Notes under the pieces: generated by a model
Database searches by the model: none
What the model was told of the DNA's origin: nothing
The model's input: only the letters and a program-made list of their open reading frames with translations
Shown here: in pieces, positions 17,806-24,823 of the stretch
Layout: every line of letters starts with the position of its first letter
Position numbering within the stretch: the first letter of the stretch is position 1
Virus record (IMG/VR): IMGVR_UViG_3300034105_001608
Coordinates: 1-26,716 of that record
Strand: one strand, 5' to 3'
DNA: 26,716 nucleotides
Origin: a virus
Made by a program: the position numbers and the translations under genes

Positions 17806-19160
17806 TTCGCTTTCCTCTTCATCGCTTCCAATAAGATTTCTTGAATGCTCTTCTTCGACGACAGGCGGTCCATGACGAGATCATCGACCGTGTGGCGGGC
17901 GAGGATCGGGTAGATGAACACCGGCCTGTCGTACCCGGCCTGCTTCTGACGCATCGGGCCGATCCGCTCGATGATCTGCATGTGCTCCTCAAGGTTCCAG
18001 TTGACCCCGTAGAAGGCGAGGATGTTGCCGCCGTCGGCGAGGTTCAGCCCGTGTCCTGCCGACGCCGGGTGTGCGAAGAGGATCGAGATCCGGCCGGCGT
18101 TCCAGTCCCTGATCGTCTGCGGGTCGGCGTCCAACATTCGGCCCTGACGGAACCGGCCCCGCAGGCGCTCCAGATCGTGCTTGAAGTTATAGGCCACCAA
18201 GACGGGGGCGCCATTCGCCTCCTCAATGACGCTCTCAAGCGCGTCCAGCTTCGCGTCGTGCACGGCCTGCCAGTTGCCGTACTCATCGGTGTACATCGCA
18301 CCGTTGGCGAGCTGCAGGCACTTCTGCGTCCGCACGGCGGCGTTGGCCGCCTCGACGCCCTCTCTGTTGAGGATCGTGTACATCTCCTCCTCCATCTCGT
18401 CATACGCGCGGCGCGCTGCCGGCGGCAGGTCGATGTAGATCGGGCTGGTGATGGGCTTGTCGACCGGCAGGCCGCGCACGGTCAGGCAGATGTCGCGCAG
18501 CCGCTCCTCGACCTCTCTCTGCGCGTGTTCGTAGGGGATGAGGCTGAACCCGTCGCGGCCCTTGAAGAACCAGCGAGACACGAAGGCACTGAACGTGCGG
18601 CCCAGCCGCTCGCCCTTGTCGAGGAACCAGATCTGGCCCCACAGATCCTTGACGCCGTTCGGTGCCGGCGTGCCCGTCAGGCCGATGAAGCGGCCGACGT
18701 GCGTGTGTGCCACCTGCCCCAGCGCCCGGGCGCGTGAGCCGCCCTGCCTGATGCGGAAAGACTTCAGCCGCGTGAACTCGTCGGCGACGACCGTTCGGAA
18801 CGGCCATGCGTCGCCCAGCGCCTCCCGGAGCCACACAAGGTTGTCGTAGTTCGTTGTGTAGATGTCGGCCGGGACGTCGAGCGCCGCCTGCCGCTGCTTC
18901 GGCGTGCCGGTGACGACGGACACGCGCAGGTGGGACAGGTGCGGCCACTTGGCGACCTCGTCCGGCCACGTCGACCGGGCGACGCGCAGAGGGGCCAGCA
19001 CCAGCGCGGGGAACACGTCCTCGACGAGGGACAGGTTGTCCAGCGCCGTCAGGGTGCTGACGGTCTTCCCGCCGCCCATGGGCATCCACAGGGCGCTCCG
19101 GCGCACGTTGTACAGGTGCGCCATTGCCTCCTGCTGGTAGTCGTGAGGGGTGAAGGTCAC
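17802..19160 (-). CDS. SNF2-type superfamily 2 DNA helicase/translocase
   Basis: This 452-aa ATPase likely translocates on duplex DNA or remodels forks during phage replication or recombination. The motifs run in order: a Q-like region PHDYQQEAM; Walker A MGGGKT (Gly29-Thr33); LVLAPLRV; motif II ADEFT (Asp127-Glu128), with F-T where SNF2 proteins usually have A-H or G-H; motif III LTGTPAPN (162-167); motif V ASAGHGLNLADGG; and motif VI EHMQIIERIGPMRQKQ, with both expected arginines. The length fits a minimal two-RecA-lobe SNF2 core without chromatin-type accessory domains. The start is a GTG overlapping the zinc-ribbon gene's TGA (GTGA). VRR-NUC nucleases and SNF2 helicases often neighbour each other in phages, as here (19861-20157). 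Confidence 0.9.
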   Translation of the reverse strand: MTFTPHDYQQEAMAHLYNVRRSALWMPMGGGKTVSTLTALDNLSLVEDVFPALVLAPLRVARSTWPDEVAKWPHLSHLRVSVVTGTPKQRQAALDVPADIYTTNYDNLVWLREALGDAWPFRTVVADEFTRLKSFRIRQGGSRARALGQVAHTHVGRFIGLTGTPAPNGVKDLWGQIWFLDKGERLGRTFSAFVSRWFFKGRDGFSLIPYEHAQREVEERLRDICLTVRGLPVDKPITSPIYIDLPPAARRAYDEMEEEMYTILNREGVEAANAAVRTQKCLQLANGAMYTDEYGNWQAVHDAKLDALESVIEEANGAPVLVAYNFKHDLERLRGRFRQGRMLDADPQTIRDWNAGRISILFAHPASAGHGLNLADGGNILAFYGVNWNLEEHMQIIERIGPMRQKQAGYDRPVFIYPILARHTVDDLVMDRLSSKKSIQEILLEAMKRKAK

Positions 19161-19336
19161 TTACAGTTCTCGCAGGTGTGCTCCCAATCCCCGCCGACAA
19201 GGCGCGCGATGCCGCCGTTTTGCTTGTAGTCATCGTAGGCGTCGTAGAAGTTGAGGCCGTCGGCCTCATACTCGTCTCCACAGGTATCGCACTCGAAACT
19301 GATCGTCCGGTCTTTGTAGTTTTTGTTGATGGTCAT
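19157..19336 (-). CDS. Small zinc-ribbon-like protein
   Basis: This 59-aa protein has two CxxC pairs, Cys16-x2-Cys19 and Cys55-x2-Cys58, separated by an acidic, aromatic middle (EADGLNFYDAYDDYK). This fits a single zinc ribbon, a fold used for nucleic-acid or protein contacts. The ATG at 19336 is chosen because TTGGAG stands about 8 bases upstream; the longer open frame to 19666 overlaps another gene and lacks such support. It is coupled to the SNF2 helicase start (GTGA), so the two may act together. Specific function unknown. Confidence 0.75.
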   Translation of the reverse strand: MTINKNYKDRTISFECDTCGDEYEADGLNFYDAYDDYKQNGGIARLVGGDWEHTCENCK

Positions 19337-19354
19337 GTCGGTGTCTCCAAGTTG

Positions 19355-19374
19355 GTGGGGGCCGAAGCCCCCAC
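19355..19374 (-). terminator. GC-rich stem-loop with UUCG loop (possible terminator)
   Basis: On the - strand, GTGGGGGC pairs with GCCCCCAC across a TTCG loop, a perfect 8-bp stem capped by a very stable UUCG tetraloop. It lies in the 43-base gap between the 143-aa gene and the zinc-ribbon gene. No U-run follows, so it may be a partial terminator, an RNase block or a processing site rather than a full intrinsic terminator. Confidence 0.4.
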
Positions 19375-19379
19375 GCGCC

Positions 19380-19811
19380 TCACGCAAAATGATAATCGCA
19401 AAGCTGATCGAAGGGGACCGCTTCGCCTGCTTCGCGAGCCTCGTGACGCTCACGAGCGGCGAAGTAACCGACGGCGGCCAAATCCTGATAAGCAGCCGAG
19501 CCATACGCCGGATCGACCTCGACCCAATGAGCGGCGTCCAGACGACGACCGGCGGCCACAGCGGCTTCGATACGAGCCAGAAGAGCGGCGACTGCGTCTT
19601 CAGCTTCGTTGTCCCAACGACGCGCCCAATAATGAAGGCCTTCCTCGGCATCGTAACGCTCGGCATGATCCAGAAACGAATGAGCGTGCGCCCAACGATG
19701 ACCGGCTTCGTCTTCTGCTACTACGTAAAACGAACGACCCACGATAACTGAACCGTCTTCGTCACGACCCAGATCGACCAGATCGTCGCGATAAGAGAGT
19801 GAAAGTGCCAT
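19380..19811 (-). CDS. Conserved-type phage protein, function unknown
   Basis: This protein is predicted at 143 aa from the ATG at 19811. An in-frame ATG at 19856 would add 15 residues translated from the conserved leader element and is rejected. Features are VIVGRSFYVVAEDEAGHRWAH near residue 22, a helical Ala/Glu/Arg-rich centre (AEDAVAALLARIEAAVAAGR), and HWVEVDPAYGSAAYQ near residue 105. The ribosome site is weak (AGGGAC about 9 bases before the ATG). It stands behind one of the two copies of the TGCAA-N7-TTGCA element, suggesting its own regulation. No enzymatic motif is seen. Confidence 0.7.
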   Translation of the reverse strand: MALSLSYRDDLVDLGRDEDGSVIVGRSFYVVAEDEAGHRWAHAHSFLDHAERYDAEEGLHYWARRWDNEAEDAVAALLARIEAAVAAGRRLDAAHWVEVDPAYGSAAYQDLAAVGYFAARERHEAREAGEAVPFDQLCDYHFA

Positions 19812-19827
19812 TTGCTTAGTCCCTGTT

Positions 19828-19877
19828 TGCGTTGCTGATGAACCCTTCTCGCACATGCAATCAGAGGTTGCAACCCC
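19828..19877 (-). promoter_or_regulatory. Leader element copy B: TGCAA-N7-TTGCA plus conserved block
   Basis: In the sense of the - genes the element reads TTGCAA, 6 bases, ATTGCATGTGCGAGAAGGG, then TTCATCAGCAACGCA, ending 17 bases before the ATG at 19811. The inverted repeat TGCAA (19856-19860) / TTGCA (19868-19872) has a 7-base spacer. The same arrangement occurs at 25958-26009. The promoter-distal half overlaps the last codons of the VRR-NUC gene. It is likely an operator, promoter or RNA leader; no clear -35/-10 pair is evident. Confidence 0.65.
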
Positions 19878-20157
19878 CCTCCCTAACTATTTTCACGATA
19901 TCGTCGATGTCCTCCATCGACCGGGCGATGAACACCGGGACGCCGTCGGCCCGCATGCGCTCGATCTCGCGCTGCTGGTGGCCGCTGAGACGGTCGCCGT
20001 CGGCCTTGACCTCCACGAAGGCGGCGCGCGGCCACGTCCACCAGATGTAGCAGTCAGGGCACCCGTTGCGGTTCTCCCAGCGCACCTTGCGGTACTGGCC
20101 CCCGCTGCCCTGCACGAGCTTCTTCAGGTGGTCCTGCAGCTTGCTGGCGGGGGTCAT
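19861..20157 (-). CDS. VRR-NUC nuclease
   Basis: This 98-aa single-domain endonuclease of the VRR-NUC (PD-(D/E)xK) superfamily probably cleaves branched or flap DNA during replication and recombination. Catalytic positions are visible: Pro34-Asp35 in GCPDCYIWW, then FVEVK (Glu49-x-Lys51), and Gln61 in SGHQQREIERMR. The length matches stand-alone viral VRR-NUC proteins. The start ATG overlaps the upstream TGA (ATGA); the longer open frame to 20379 runs into other genes. Its last codons (GGCNL) are part of the leader element of the next gene, so a regulatory site is embedded in coding sequence. Confidence 0.85.
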   Translation of the reverse strand: MTPASKLQDHLKKLVQGSGGQYRKVRWENRNGCPDCYIWWTWPRAAFVEVKADGDRLSGHQQREIERMRADGVPVFIARSMEDIDDIVKIVREGGCNL

Positions 20158-20351
20158 GGTGGCGGCCTTCCCGCCGACCAGTTCGGCTGCACGCGCACGT
20201 CGGCATTGGGCACGCACCATATCTCGCGCGTCTCGTCGACCGCGACGACCCAAAGCAGGTTGTGTTCGAGGCCGTAATCGATAACGGCCAACGCCAGCCC
20301 GCGCCCCTTCGGGGTGTCCATCGGGATCGAGGGGTCGAGCTGCGTGAACAT
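20154..20351 (-). CDS. Small conserved-type phage protein, function unknown
   Basis: This 65-aa protein starts at the ATG at 20351, which overlaps the DNA polymerase TGA (TGATG); AGGAAGGG in the polymerase 3' end serves as ribosome site. A TTG one codon earlier is possible but less likely. The sequence has DTPKGRGLALAVIDYG, LLWVV and EIWCVPNADVRVQPN, a compact pattern common in phage replication regions. It lies between polymerase and VRR-NUC and is coupled to both. No function is known to me. Confidence 0.75.
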   Translation of the reverse strand: MFTQLDPSIPMDTPKGRGLALAVIDYGLEHNLLWVVAVDETREIWCVPNADVRVQPNWSAGRPPP

Positions 20352-22315
20352 CAACCCTTCCTATAGCGCCGCGCCTCAAACCCCGCCGCCGCCAGTGGCA
20401 GGCCGATTGCCCAGCTTGGGTTGGTGGACATCATAGCCGACAACGCCGCGTCGGTAAACGACGGGTCGTCCGGCACCTCGCAAACCAGTTCATCATGCAC
20501 GCGCAGGACGACCGGGTAGCCAGCCTCCTCGGCCTTGCGCAGGCCGGTCATGAAGACGTCGCGGGCGATTGCCTGCACGACATTCTCCACCAGCTTGCCG
20601 TAGTACGTCTCCAGCAGCTTCCACTGGCGTGTGTACTGGTCGACGCCCTCATACAGCAGCTTGCCCGCGTCATCCTTGTGCAGGTTGCGGTAGCAGAGAT
20701 AGCGGCCGCTCGGCAGGCGGATGCGGACGTAGCCGACGGTGTCGGGGCCGCTCGCCGTGTCTACCCGCAGCAGGCCGCGCACGTCGAAGCTGTCGCCGGG
20801 CGTGAGCACCGCCGAACGGACGGCGCCCTCGACGTCGTACCACAGCTTCTTCGTCGCCGGGTGTGCCTTGCGCCAGCCGCGCACGATTGTCATGATCTCG
20901 TCGTCGTCCATGGCGTTGAACACGTCGCCGCCCATCTTGCGGTACGCGCCCAGCCCGCCACCGTAGCCCCCAGCCAACTCGGGCACCTTGCCCTGCGTCT
21001 GGCGCTCGGCCTTGGTGACCTCCTGCGGATCTTTGCCGAGGATGACGCCTGCGGTGACCTTGTACAGGTCGGGCCCCTCGCCGCGATCATACAGCTTGAA
21101 CGCCTCGATCTTCCACCGCTCGTCCGCCAGCCACGCCAGTACGCGGCCCTCGATGTTCGACAGGTCGGCAATGACGAGCTTGTTGCCGGGCTCGGCCACC
21201 AGCGCGCCGCGCACGGCGAAGGCGCAGCGCTCGCTGACATTGTCGTATATGATGTCCTCGCAGTCGTACTTGAACGCCGCAATCGTGGCCTCCTGCACGT
21301 CCCCGTCGAACCAGTCGGGCGAACGCGGCAGGTTCTGGGGCTGGAATATCCGCCCCGCGTCGCGGCCGGTGCGCCCGGCGCCGCAGAACTGCACGGTGCC
21401 GCGCAGGCGGCCGTCGGTGGACGTCGAGCCGATCAGGACGCCGAACTTCGCCGGTGACGTGGCTGAGGCCTGCTGGCGGATCTCCAGCAGCTCGCGGACG
21501 TGCGGGTCCAGCGTGCCCTTGAGCAGCGTCTCCACGGTGCCCTTGGTCAGGTCCTCCGTCTCGAAGCCCCGGGCGTCGCGCATGTAGTCGAGGAAGCGCT
21601 GGCGCTGCGTCGTCGACGACACGTCGCCCCCGGTCAGATGGGACGCACGAGCGGCCAGAGATCGTGTAGCTCGTTGAAAAGCTCGAATTGCGGCGCCTGC
21701 GAACTGAAGATCGATGGCGACACCACGGTCGTTAATTCTTTGGTCAAGTCCCCAAAGGTGCCGCTCACCGTGTGAATTGTTCCAAGCCGGCATGCGTCCA
21801 TGTATGTTTCGCATCGCGTCCACATCGAGACGGGCGTATTCGATGAAGGCTGTCCACTCATCTGGGTGTGTCTCCCGTGTTGCGCGCCGGGTTTTCCAGT
21901 TCTTGGGACACGGCTTCGTGAATAGCTGTATAAACCGTCGACCGGCTTTGTCTTTAGCCTTATCTTGCGGTACGCCCAGCACGTCGCAGAGGCTGCCCAG
22001 CGACGCCGGCAGGCTGTGCGCGAGCGCGATGACCATCGTGTCCTCGATCTTCTCCACGGGTACGTGCACGCCGTTGTGGCGCAGCACCGTCCGGTCGAAC
22101 GCGCTGTTGTGGATGACGATGGTGTCGGCGTCGTTGATGAGGCGCTGCAGGTCGAAGCGCCAGTCTGGCCGGTCCTGCGTGTCCCAGACCGCTACCGGCT
22201 TGTCGTCCAGTGCGACGGCCACCAGCAAAACCTCGGCTGCCTCGGCGTACCTGTGCGCGCCCTGCTTGATGGGGGTCGTGCTGTAGGTTTCGAGGTCCAG
22301 CCACAGCGTCGACAT
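20351..22315 (-). CDS. Family A DNA polymerase with 3'-5' exonuclease
   Basis: This 654-aa replicative polymerase starts at the ATG at 22315, coupled to the HTH gene's TGA; the open frame continues upstream but overlaps other genes. The N-terminal proofreading domain shows Exo I LWLDLETYS (Asp7, Glu9), Exo II HNSAFD (Asp74) and Exo III EYARLDVD. The polymerase domain has motif A VIADLSNIEGRVLAWL (Asp384), motif B RQTQGKVPELAGGYGG (Lys443, Tyr451) and motif C RVHDELVCEV (His607-Asp608-Glu609). No 5'-3' exonuclease domain is present. The residue equivalent to E. coli Phe762 is Leu447, the slow, accurate type. Codon use around 21640-21960 is less GC-biased than on either side. The family assignment is secure. 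Confidence 0.95.
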   Translation of the reverse strand: MSTLWLDLETYSTTPIKQGAHRYAEAAEVLLVAVALDDKPVAVWDTQDRPDWRFDLQRLINDADTIVIHNSAFDRTVLRHNGVHVPVEKIEDTMVIALAHSLPASLGSLCDVLGVPQDKAKDKAGRRFIQLFTKPCPKNWKTRRATRETHPDEWTAFIEYARLDVDAMRNIHGRMPAWNNSHGERHLWGLDQRINDRGVAIDLQFAGAAIRAFQRATRSLAARASHLTGGDVSSTTQRQRFLDYMRDARGFETEDLTKGTVETLLKGTLDPHVRELLEIRQQASATSPAKFGVLIGSTSTDGRLRGTVQFCGAGRTGRDAGRIFQPQNLPRSPDWFDGDVQEATIAAFKYDCEDIIYDNVSERCAFAVRGALVAEPGNKLVIADLSNIEGRVLAWLADERWKIEAFKLYDRGEGPDLYKVTAGVILGKDPQEVTKAERQTQGKVPELAGGYGGGLGAYRKMGGDVFNAMDDDEIMTIVRGWRKAHPATKKLWYDVEGAVRSAVLTPGDSFDVRGLLRVDTASGPDTVGYVRIRLPSGRYLCYRNLHKDDAGKLLYEGVDQYTRQWKLLETYYGKLVENVVQAIARDVFMTGLRKAEEAGYPVVLRVHDELVCEVPDDPSFTDAALSAMMSTNPSWAIGLPLAAAGFEARRYRKG

Positions 22316-22608
22316 CAACGCTTCCCGTGCAGTGTCTCGCTGACACGGCCGATGTTGATGTCGTGCGCCTCCGCCAGCGACTGGTAGGACATGTCGGGGA
22401 AGTCGGCGGCCATCTGGCGCACAGACGCCCGCACCGCCGCCGTCACGCGGCGACTGGTCACCGGCGCGCGGTCGTAGCTCCGGCGGCGCGTCTCCTGCGC
22501 CAGCTTGTTGATCTTCTGCGCGATGTAGAGCTGCCGCCGGGCGAGCACCTTGCTCTCCTCGGTCAAGGCGGCGATCAGTTCGCGGATTTCTGGAATTGTG
22601 CGTTTCAT
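22315..22608 (-). CDS. HTH-containing small DNA-binding protein
   Basis: This 97-aa basic protein has an N-terminal helix (IPEIRELIAALTEESKVLAR), an Arg-rich middle (RRRSYDRAPVTSRRV), and a C-terminal helix-turn-helix pattern, MSYQSLAEAHDINIGRVSET followed by LHGKR. The A-x3-ININ-GRVSE spacing is like resolvase or Cro-type recognition helices. It is a likely regulator or origin-binding factor. The ATG has an ideal GGAGG 7 bases upstream, and this site is complementary to a CCCUCC stretch in the structured leader before it. It heads the polymerase gene and is coupled to it by TGATG. Confidence 0.7.
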   Translation of the reverse strand: MKRTIPEIRELIAALTEESKVLARRQLYIAQKINKLAQETRRRSYDRAPVTSRRVTAAVRASVRQMAADFPDMSYQSLAEAHDINIGRVSETLHGKR

Positions 22609-22738
22609 GTTGGTCCCTCCGTTCAGGTGGGCCGTGCCGCGAAGTTATCAGCAACGAAGGGAGGGACACCCCACGCGCAGCACGGCCCGCCTGAAAGGAG
22701 GGCACGGACGGCTCACCGCCCGCGCCCGCCCTATAGCC
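22609..22738 (-). promoter_or_regulatory. Structured mRNA leader before the HTH-polymerase genes
   Basis: This 130-base non-coding stretch is the largest gap in the - operon. In the - strand RNA, 22695-22676 pairs with 22641-22622 in a 20-bp stem (18 Watson-Crick pairs, one G-U, one C-A mismatch). Inside its 34-nt loop, GUCCCUCC (22667-22660) is a perfect 8-base complement of the Shine-Dalgarno GGAGGGAC (22620-22613) just before the ATG at 22608. A smaller hairpin CGGGCGG/CCGUCCG with UGAG loop (22722-22705) precedes it. The long stem and the SD/anti-SD helix cannot coexist, because one nucleotide cannot bridge a 20-bp stem, so a two-state translational switch is possible. An origin hairpin is an alternative. 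Confidence 0.6.
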
Positions 22739-22993
22739 CTACAGCAGATCCATGCCAAGGGCCGCCTTGTACAGGTCGAGAATGGTCTCCATCTCGCGCC
22801 TGTCGTCGGCCTCCATCTTCCGCAGACGGACGATCTGCTTCAGGATCTTGACGTCATAGCCGACGGCCTTCGCCTCGCCGTAGACGTCCTTAATGTCGTC
22901 CATGACACCCTTCTTCTCCTCTTCGAGCGTCTCAACACGCTCGATCAGGAGCCGCAGCCGGTCGTCGGCCGCGTTGTGACCGGCTTCGATCAC
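22739..22993 (-). CDS. gapR: GapR-like nucleoid protein (DUF2312)
   Basis: This 84-aa all-helical protein matches the GapR/DUF2312 pattern: [20 protein letters not shown], then [20 protein letters not shown], then [20 protein letters not shown] and a hydrophobic end. In Caulobacter, GapR is an essential tetrameric clamp that binds overtwisted DNA ahead of forks and RNA polymerase and stimulates topoisomerases. The length equals cellular GapR, without extra domains. The start GTG overlaps the SSB gene's TGA (GTGA). Neighbours are the ssDNA-binding protein and, beyond the leader, the polymerase, which suggests handling of supercoils during phage replication, or interference with host GapR. The family is largely alphaproteobacterial, which points to the host group. 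Confidence 0.9.
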   Translation of the reverse strand: MIEAGHNAADDRLRLLIERVETLEEEKKGVMDDIKDVYGEAKAVGYDVKILKQIVRLRKMEADDRREMETILDLYKAALGMDLL

Positions 22994-23580
22994 AGGATGT
23001 CTGCCGCGTCGGCCTTGGCCTTGGCGAACGCCGCGAACTCGTCAGCGCCGGCCGGAGCCGATCCGCCACCGAAGCTCTCGCCCTCGCCGGTCAGCATGAC
23101 GCCGCGCAGCGAGCAGTTGATGCGGCGACCCCACTTGTTGTCCTGCGCCCAGATTTCGAGCGAGGCGTTGGCCACGGCGCCACTGTGCGCCTGCTGCTCG
23201 ATGGCAGCCTTGCCGACGACAGGCTCACCGTACTTGTCGAACACGGTAGGCTGGGTCTTGGCGTTGCGGCTGGACAGGTAGTGCATGCCCTCGAAACCCG
23301 CGTATGCGTCGCCGGTCTTCTTCGACTTGTAGACCTTCTTGGTGAAGGCAACTTTGCCGTCGTCGACCAGCATCTCAAGTACGCTGTCCGCCTTGTCCTT
23401 CCACTCCTCCTTGGCGACCAAGAGAATGGCGGCTTCGATGGCCTTGTGGTGTTCGGAGTTCGGCTTGATGGGGAACTTTGCCCCATAGGCCGGTTCGCCT
23501 TCACCGAAGGCCTGCGGCTCGGCAATCGACGGGAACGCGAGGACGACGTTCTTCAGCATGATTTGTGTCTTGGCAGTCAT
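22990..23580 (-). CDS. Enc34-type single-stranded DNA-binding protein (DUF2815)
   Basis: This 196-aa protein has the DUF2815/Enc34 ssDNA-binding pattern: an opening strand [33 protein letters not shown], a central beta region with [20 protein letters not shown], and [20 protein letters not shown] before the tail. The tail is Gly/Ala/Asp-rich and mildly acidic, as in SSBs that use it to recruit partners. It would coat single strands at the phage fork. It is coupled to GapR downstream by GTGA and follows the DUF2800 nuclease by 16 bases, with CTGGAG as ribosome site. The pair DUF2800-DUF2815 is a common phage gene pair. Confidence 0.9.
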   Translation of the reverse strand: MTAKTQIMLKNVVLAFPSIAEPQAFGEGEPAYGAKFPIKPNSEHHKAIEAAILLVAKEEWKDKADSVLEMLVDDGKVAFTKKVYKSKKTGDAYAGFEGMHYLSSRNAKTQPTVFDKYGEPVVGKAAIEQQAHSGAVANASLEIWAQDNKWGRRINCSLRGVMLTGEGESFGGGSAPAGADEFAAFAKAKADAADIL

Positions 23581-23596
23581 ATCAAATCTCCAGTTG

Positions 23597-24823
23597 TCAG
23601 TTGATGAGGTCGCTGAAATCTGCAGCGACCGATGGAACGACCAGTTCTGGCCGCTTATCCGTGGCGGGTGCCACAGATGGTTTGCCCGTGCTCTGGGTGA
23701 TCAGCTCTTTGACCTTGGCCCAGCGCGTGGGGTTTTGCTTTAATACCTTCTCGGCAGTCGTCGGCGAGATCAGGCTGAAGTCATACATCTCATCCTGCCG
23801 CATGCGGAACGATTTCAGCAGGCCCTCGACTTCGGCCTCGCTGCCCCACTTGCGGTTGCCGCGCTTGCCCTCGACCAGCTTGTAGCCGTCGACCTTCTGC
23901 CCGGCAAGCAGGCGACGCTCGACCTCGGCGCGGACCGACTTGCACCACGCCTCGACCAGATCGACCTTGGCCATGGCCATCGGCAGGTAGTTGTCGCCGG
24001 TGGCGGTGTCGACCGTCTCAGGCAAGAACTCCGCAAACTCGTCAAGCGTGCACGCCGCGTCGCCACCCACCACGTCCGTCATCTCGGCGCGCAGCGCCGG
24101 GCACGTCGACTTGGCCTTGCAGAACCGGCACTGCGCCTCGCCCGGCTCAAGGAACTCGCTCAGGGTCGTCGGATCCTCGTCCTCGGCCGCGCGGCACATC
24201 TGCGCCCCCTTGCGGATGTCTTCACCGTCGGCCAGCAGCTCCTCGGTCGGCACGTGCCACTCGCTGACGAAGTTCAGGCGCGGCATGTGGATGTACATGC
24301 TGATGGTAGCGAAGTCGCCCAGAATGGAATACTCCTCCAAGGCACCGAGGGCGTACATCATGAGCTGCGGGTTATCCTGCGCAACGACGCGGCCCATGCC
24401 GTACTTCAGGTCGATGATGGTCAGGTTGTTCCCCGTCGTGTCCACGATCACGGCGTCGCTGGTGCCAGTGGCCCCGTCCTCGCCGGTCAGGTGGTCGATG
24501 GGCAACCGACGCTCGACCAAGAGCGTCTTGCCCTCGGCCATGTCGCGCACGAGCTTGACGTAGTCGTCGACGTAGTCGGCCATGTCTTTCGTGACGAGCC
24601 ACTGCACGACTTCGTCGTTGTCGTCGAACTCGATCTTGTAGCCGACGTAGCCCTGCGCGTCTGCATCCTCGTTCTCGAGGACCATGGCGGACAGCTCGTG
24701 CGCGGCGGTGCCTTCACGGGCGTAAATGCTGCTCGTGTCCGGGTACGGAGCCTCAAGGACGACGCTGCCGGGGCAGCGCAGCCAGCGGTGCGCCCCCGAC
24801 GGGCTCAGCTTGGCGTGCGCCAT
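23597..24823 (-). CDS. DUF2800 nuclease, Cas4/AddB-like with Fe-S cysteines
   Basis: This 408-aa PD-(D/E)xK nuclease probably resects DNA ends for recombination with the adjacent SSB. Visible active-site pattern: His42 in EGTAAHEL, Asp123 in GTSDAV, Asp138-x-Lys140 in IIDLKYG, and Gln153-x3-Tyr157 in NPQLMMYALGA. Four cysteines, Cys17 (RCPGS), Cys232, Cys235 and Cys241 (CRFCKAKSTC), match the split C...C-x2-C-x5-C arrangement that holds a 4Fe-4S cluster in Cas4 and AddB. The C-terminal third (residues 290-408) is helical and not recognised. The start ATG is coupled to the upstream TGA (TGATG). The family is firm; exonuclease polarity cannot be read from sequence. Confidence 0.85.
   Translation of the reverse strand: MAHAKLSPSGAHRWLRCPGSVVLEAPYPDTSSIYAREGTAAHELSAMVLENEDADAQGYVGYKIEFDDNDEVVQWLVTKDMADYVDDYVKLVRDMAEGKTLLVERRLPIDHLTGEDGATGTSDAVIVDTTGNNLTIIDLKYGMGRVVAQDNPQLMMYALGALEEYSILGDFATISMYIHMPRLNFVSEWHVPTEELLADGEDIRKGAQMCRAAEDEDPTTLSEFLEPGEAQCRFCKAKSTCPALRAEMTDVVGGDAACTLDEFAEFLPETVDTATGDNYLPMAMAKVDLVEAWCKSVRAEVERRLLAGQKVDGYKLVEGKRGNRKWGSEAEVEGLLKSFRMRQDEMYDFSLISPTTAEKVLKQNPTRWAKVKELITQSTGKPSVAPATDKRPELVVPSVAADFSDLIN

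Noticed and set aside
17841-18737. 298-aa + strand open frame opposite the SNF2 helicase
   Set aside because: The - strand carries all helicase motifs in order; the + frame has no recognisable domain and reflects codon bias.
19337-19666. N-terminal extension of the zinc-ribbon protein
   Set aside because: It runs antiphase through the 143-aa gene on the same strand; the ATG at 19336 has its own ribosome site.
20495-21457. 320-aa + strand open frame opposite the DNA polymerase
   Set aside because: The - strand has polymerase motifs A, B and C; the + frame is compositionally skewed and unsupported.
22609-22695. H-type pseudoknot combining the 20-bp stem with the SD/anti-SD helix
   Set aside because: Only one nucleotide joins the stem's 3' arm to the SD, too short to span 20 bp, so the two helices are treated as alternatives.
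22316-22705. N-terminal extension of the DNA polymerase frame
   Set aside because: The extension overlaps the HTH gene and its leader, is compositionally unlike the polymerase, and the ATG at 22315 is coupled to the HTH stop right before the Exo I motif.
22725-22740. T7-like promoter resemblance (GGGCTATAGGGC on the - strand)
   Set aside because: Only the TATAGGG core matches; no second copy with extended similarity was found, and no phage RNA polymerase gene is in the window.
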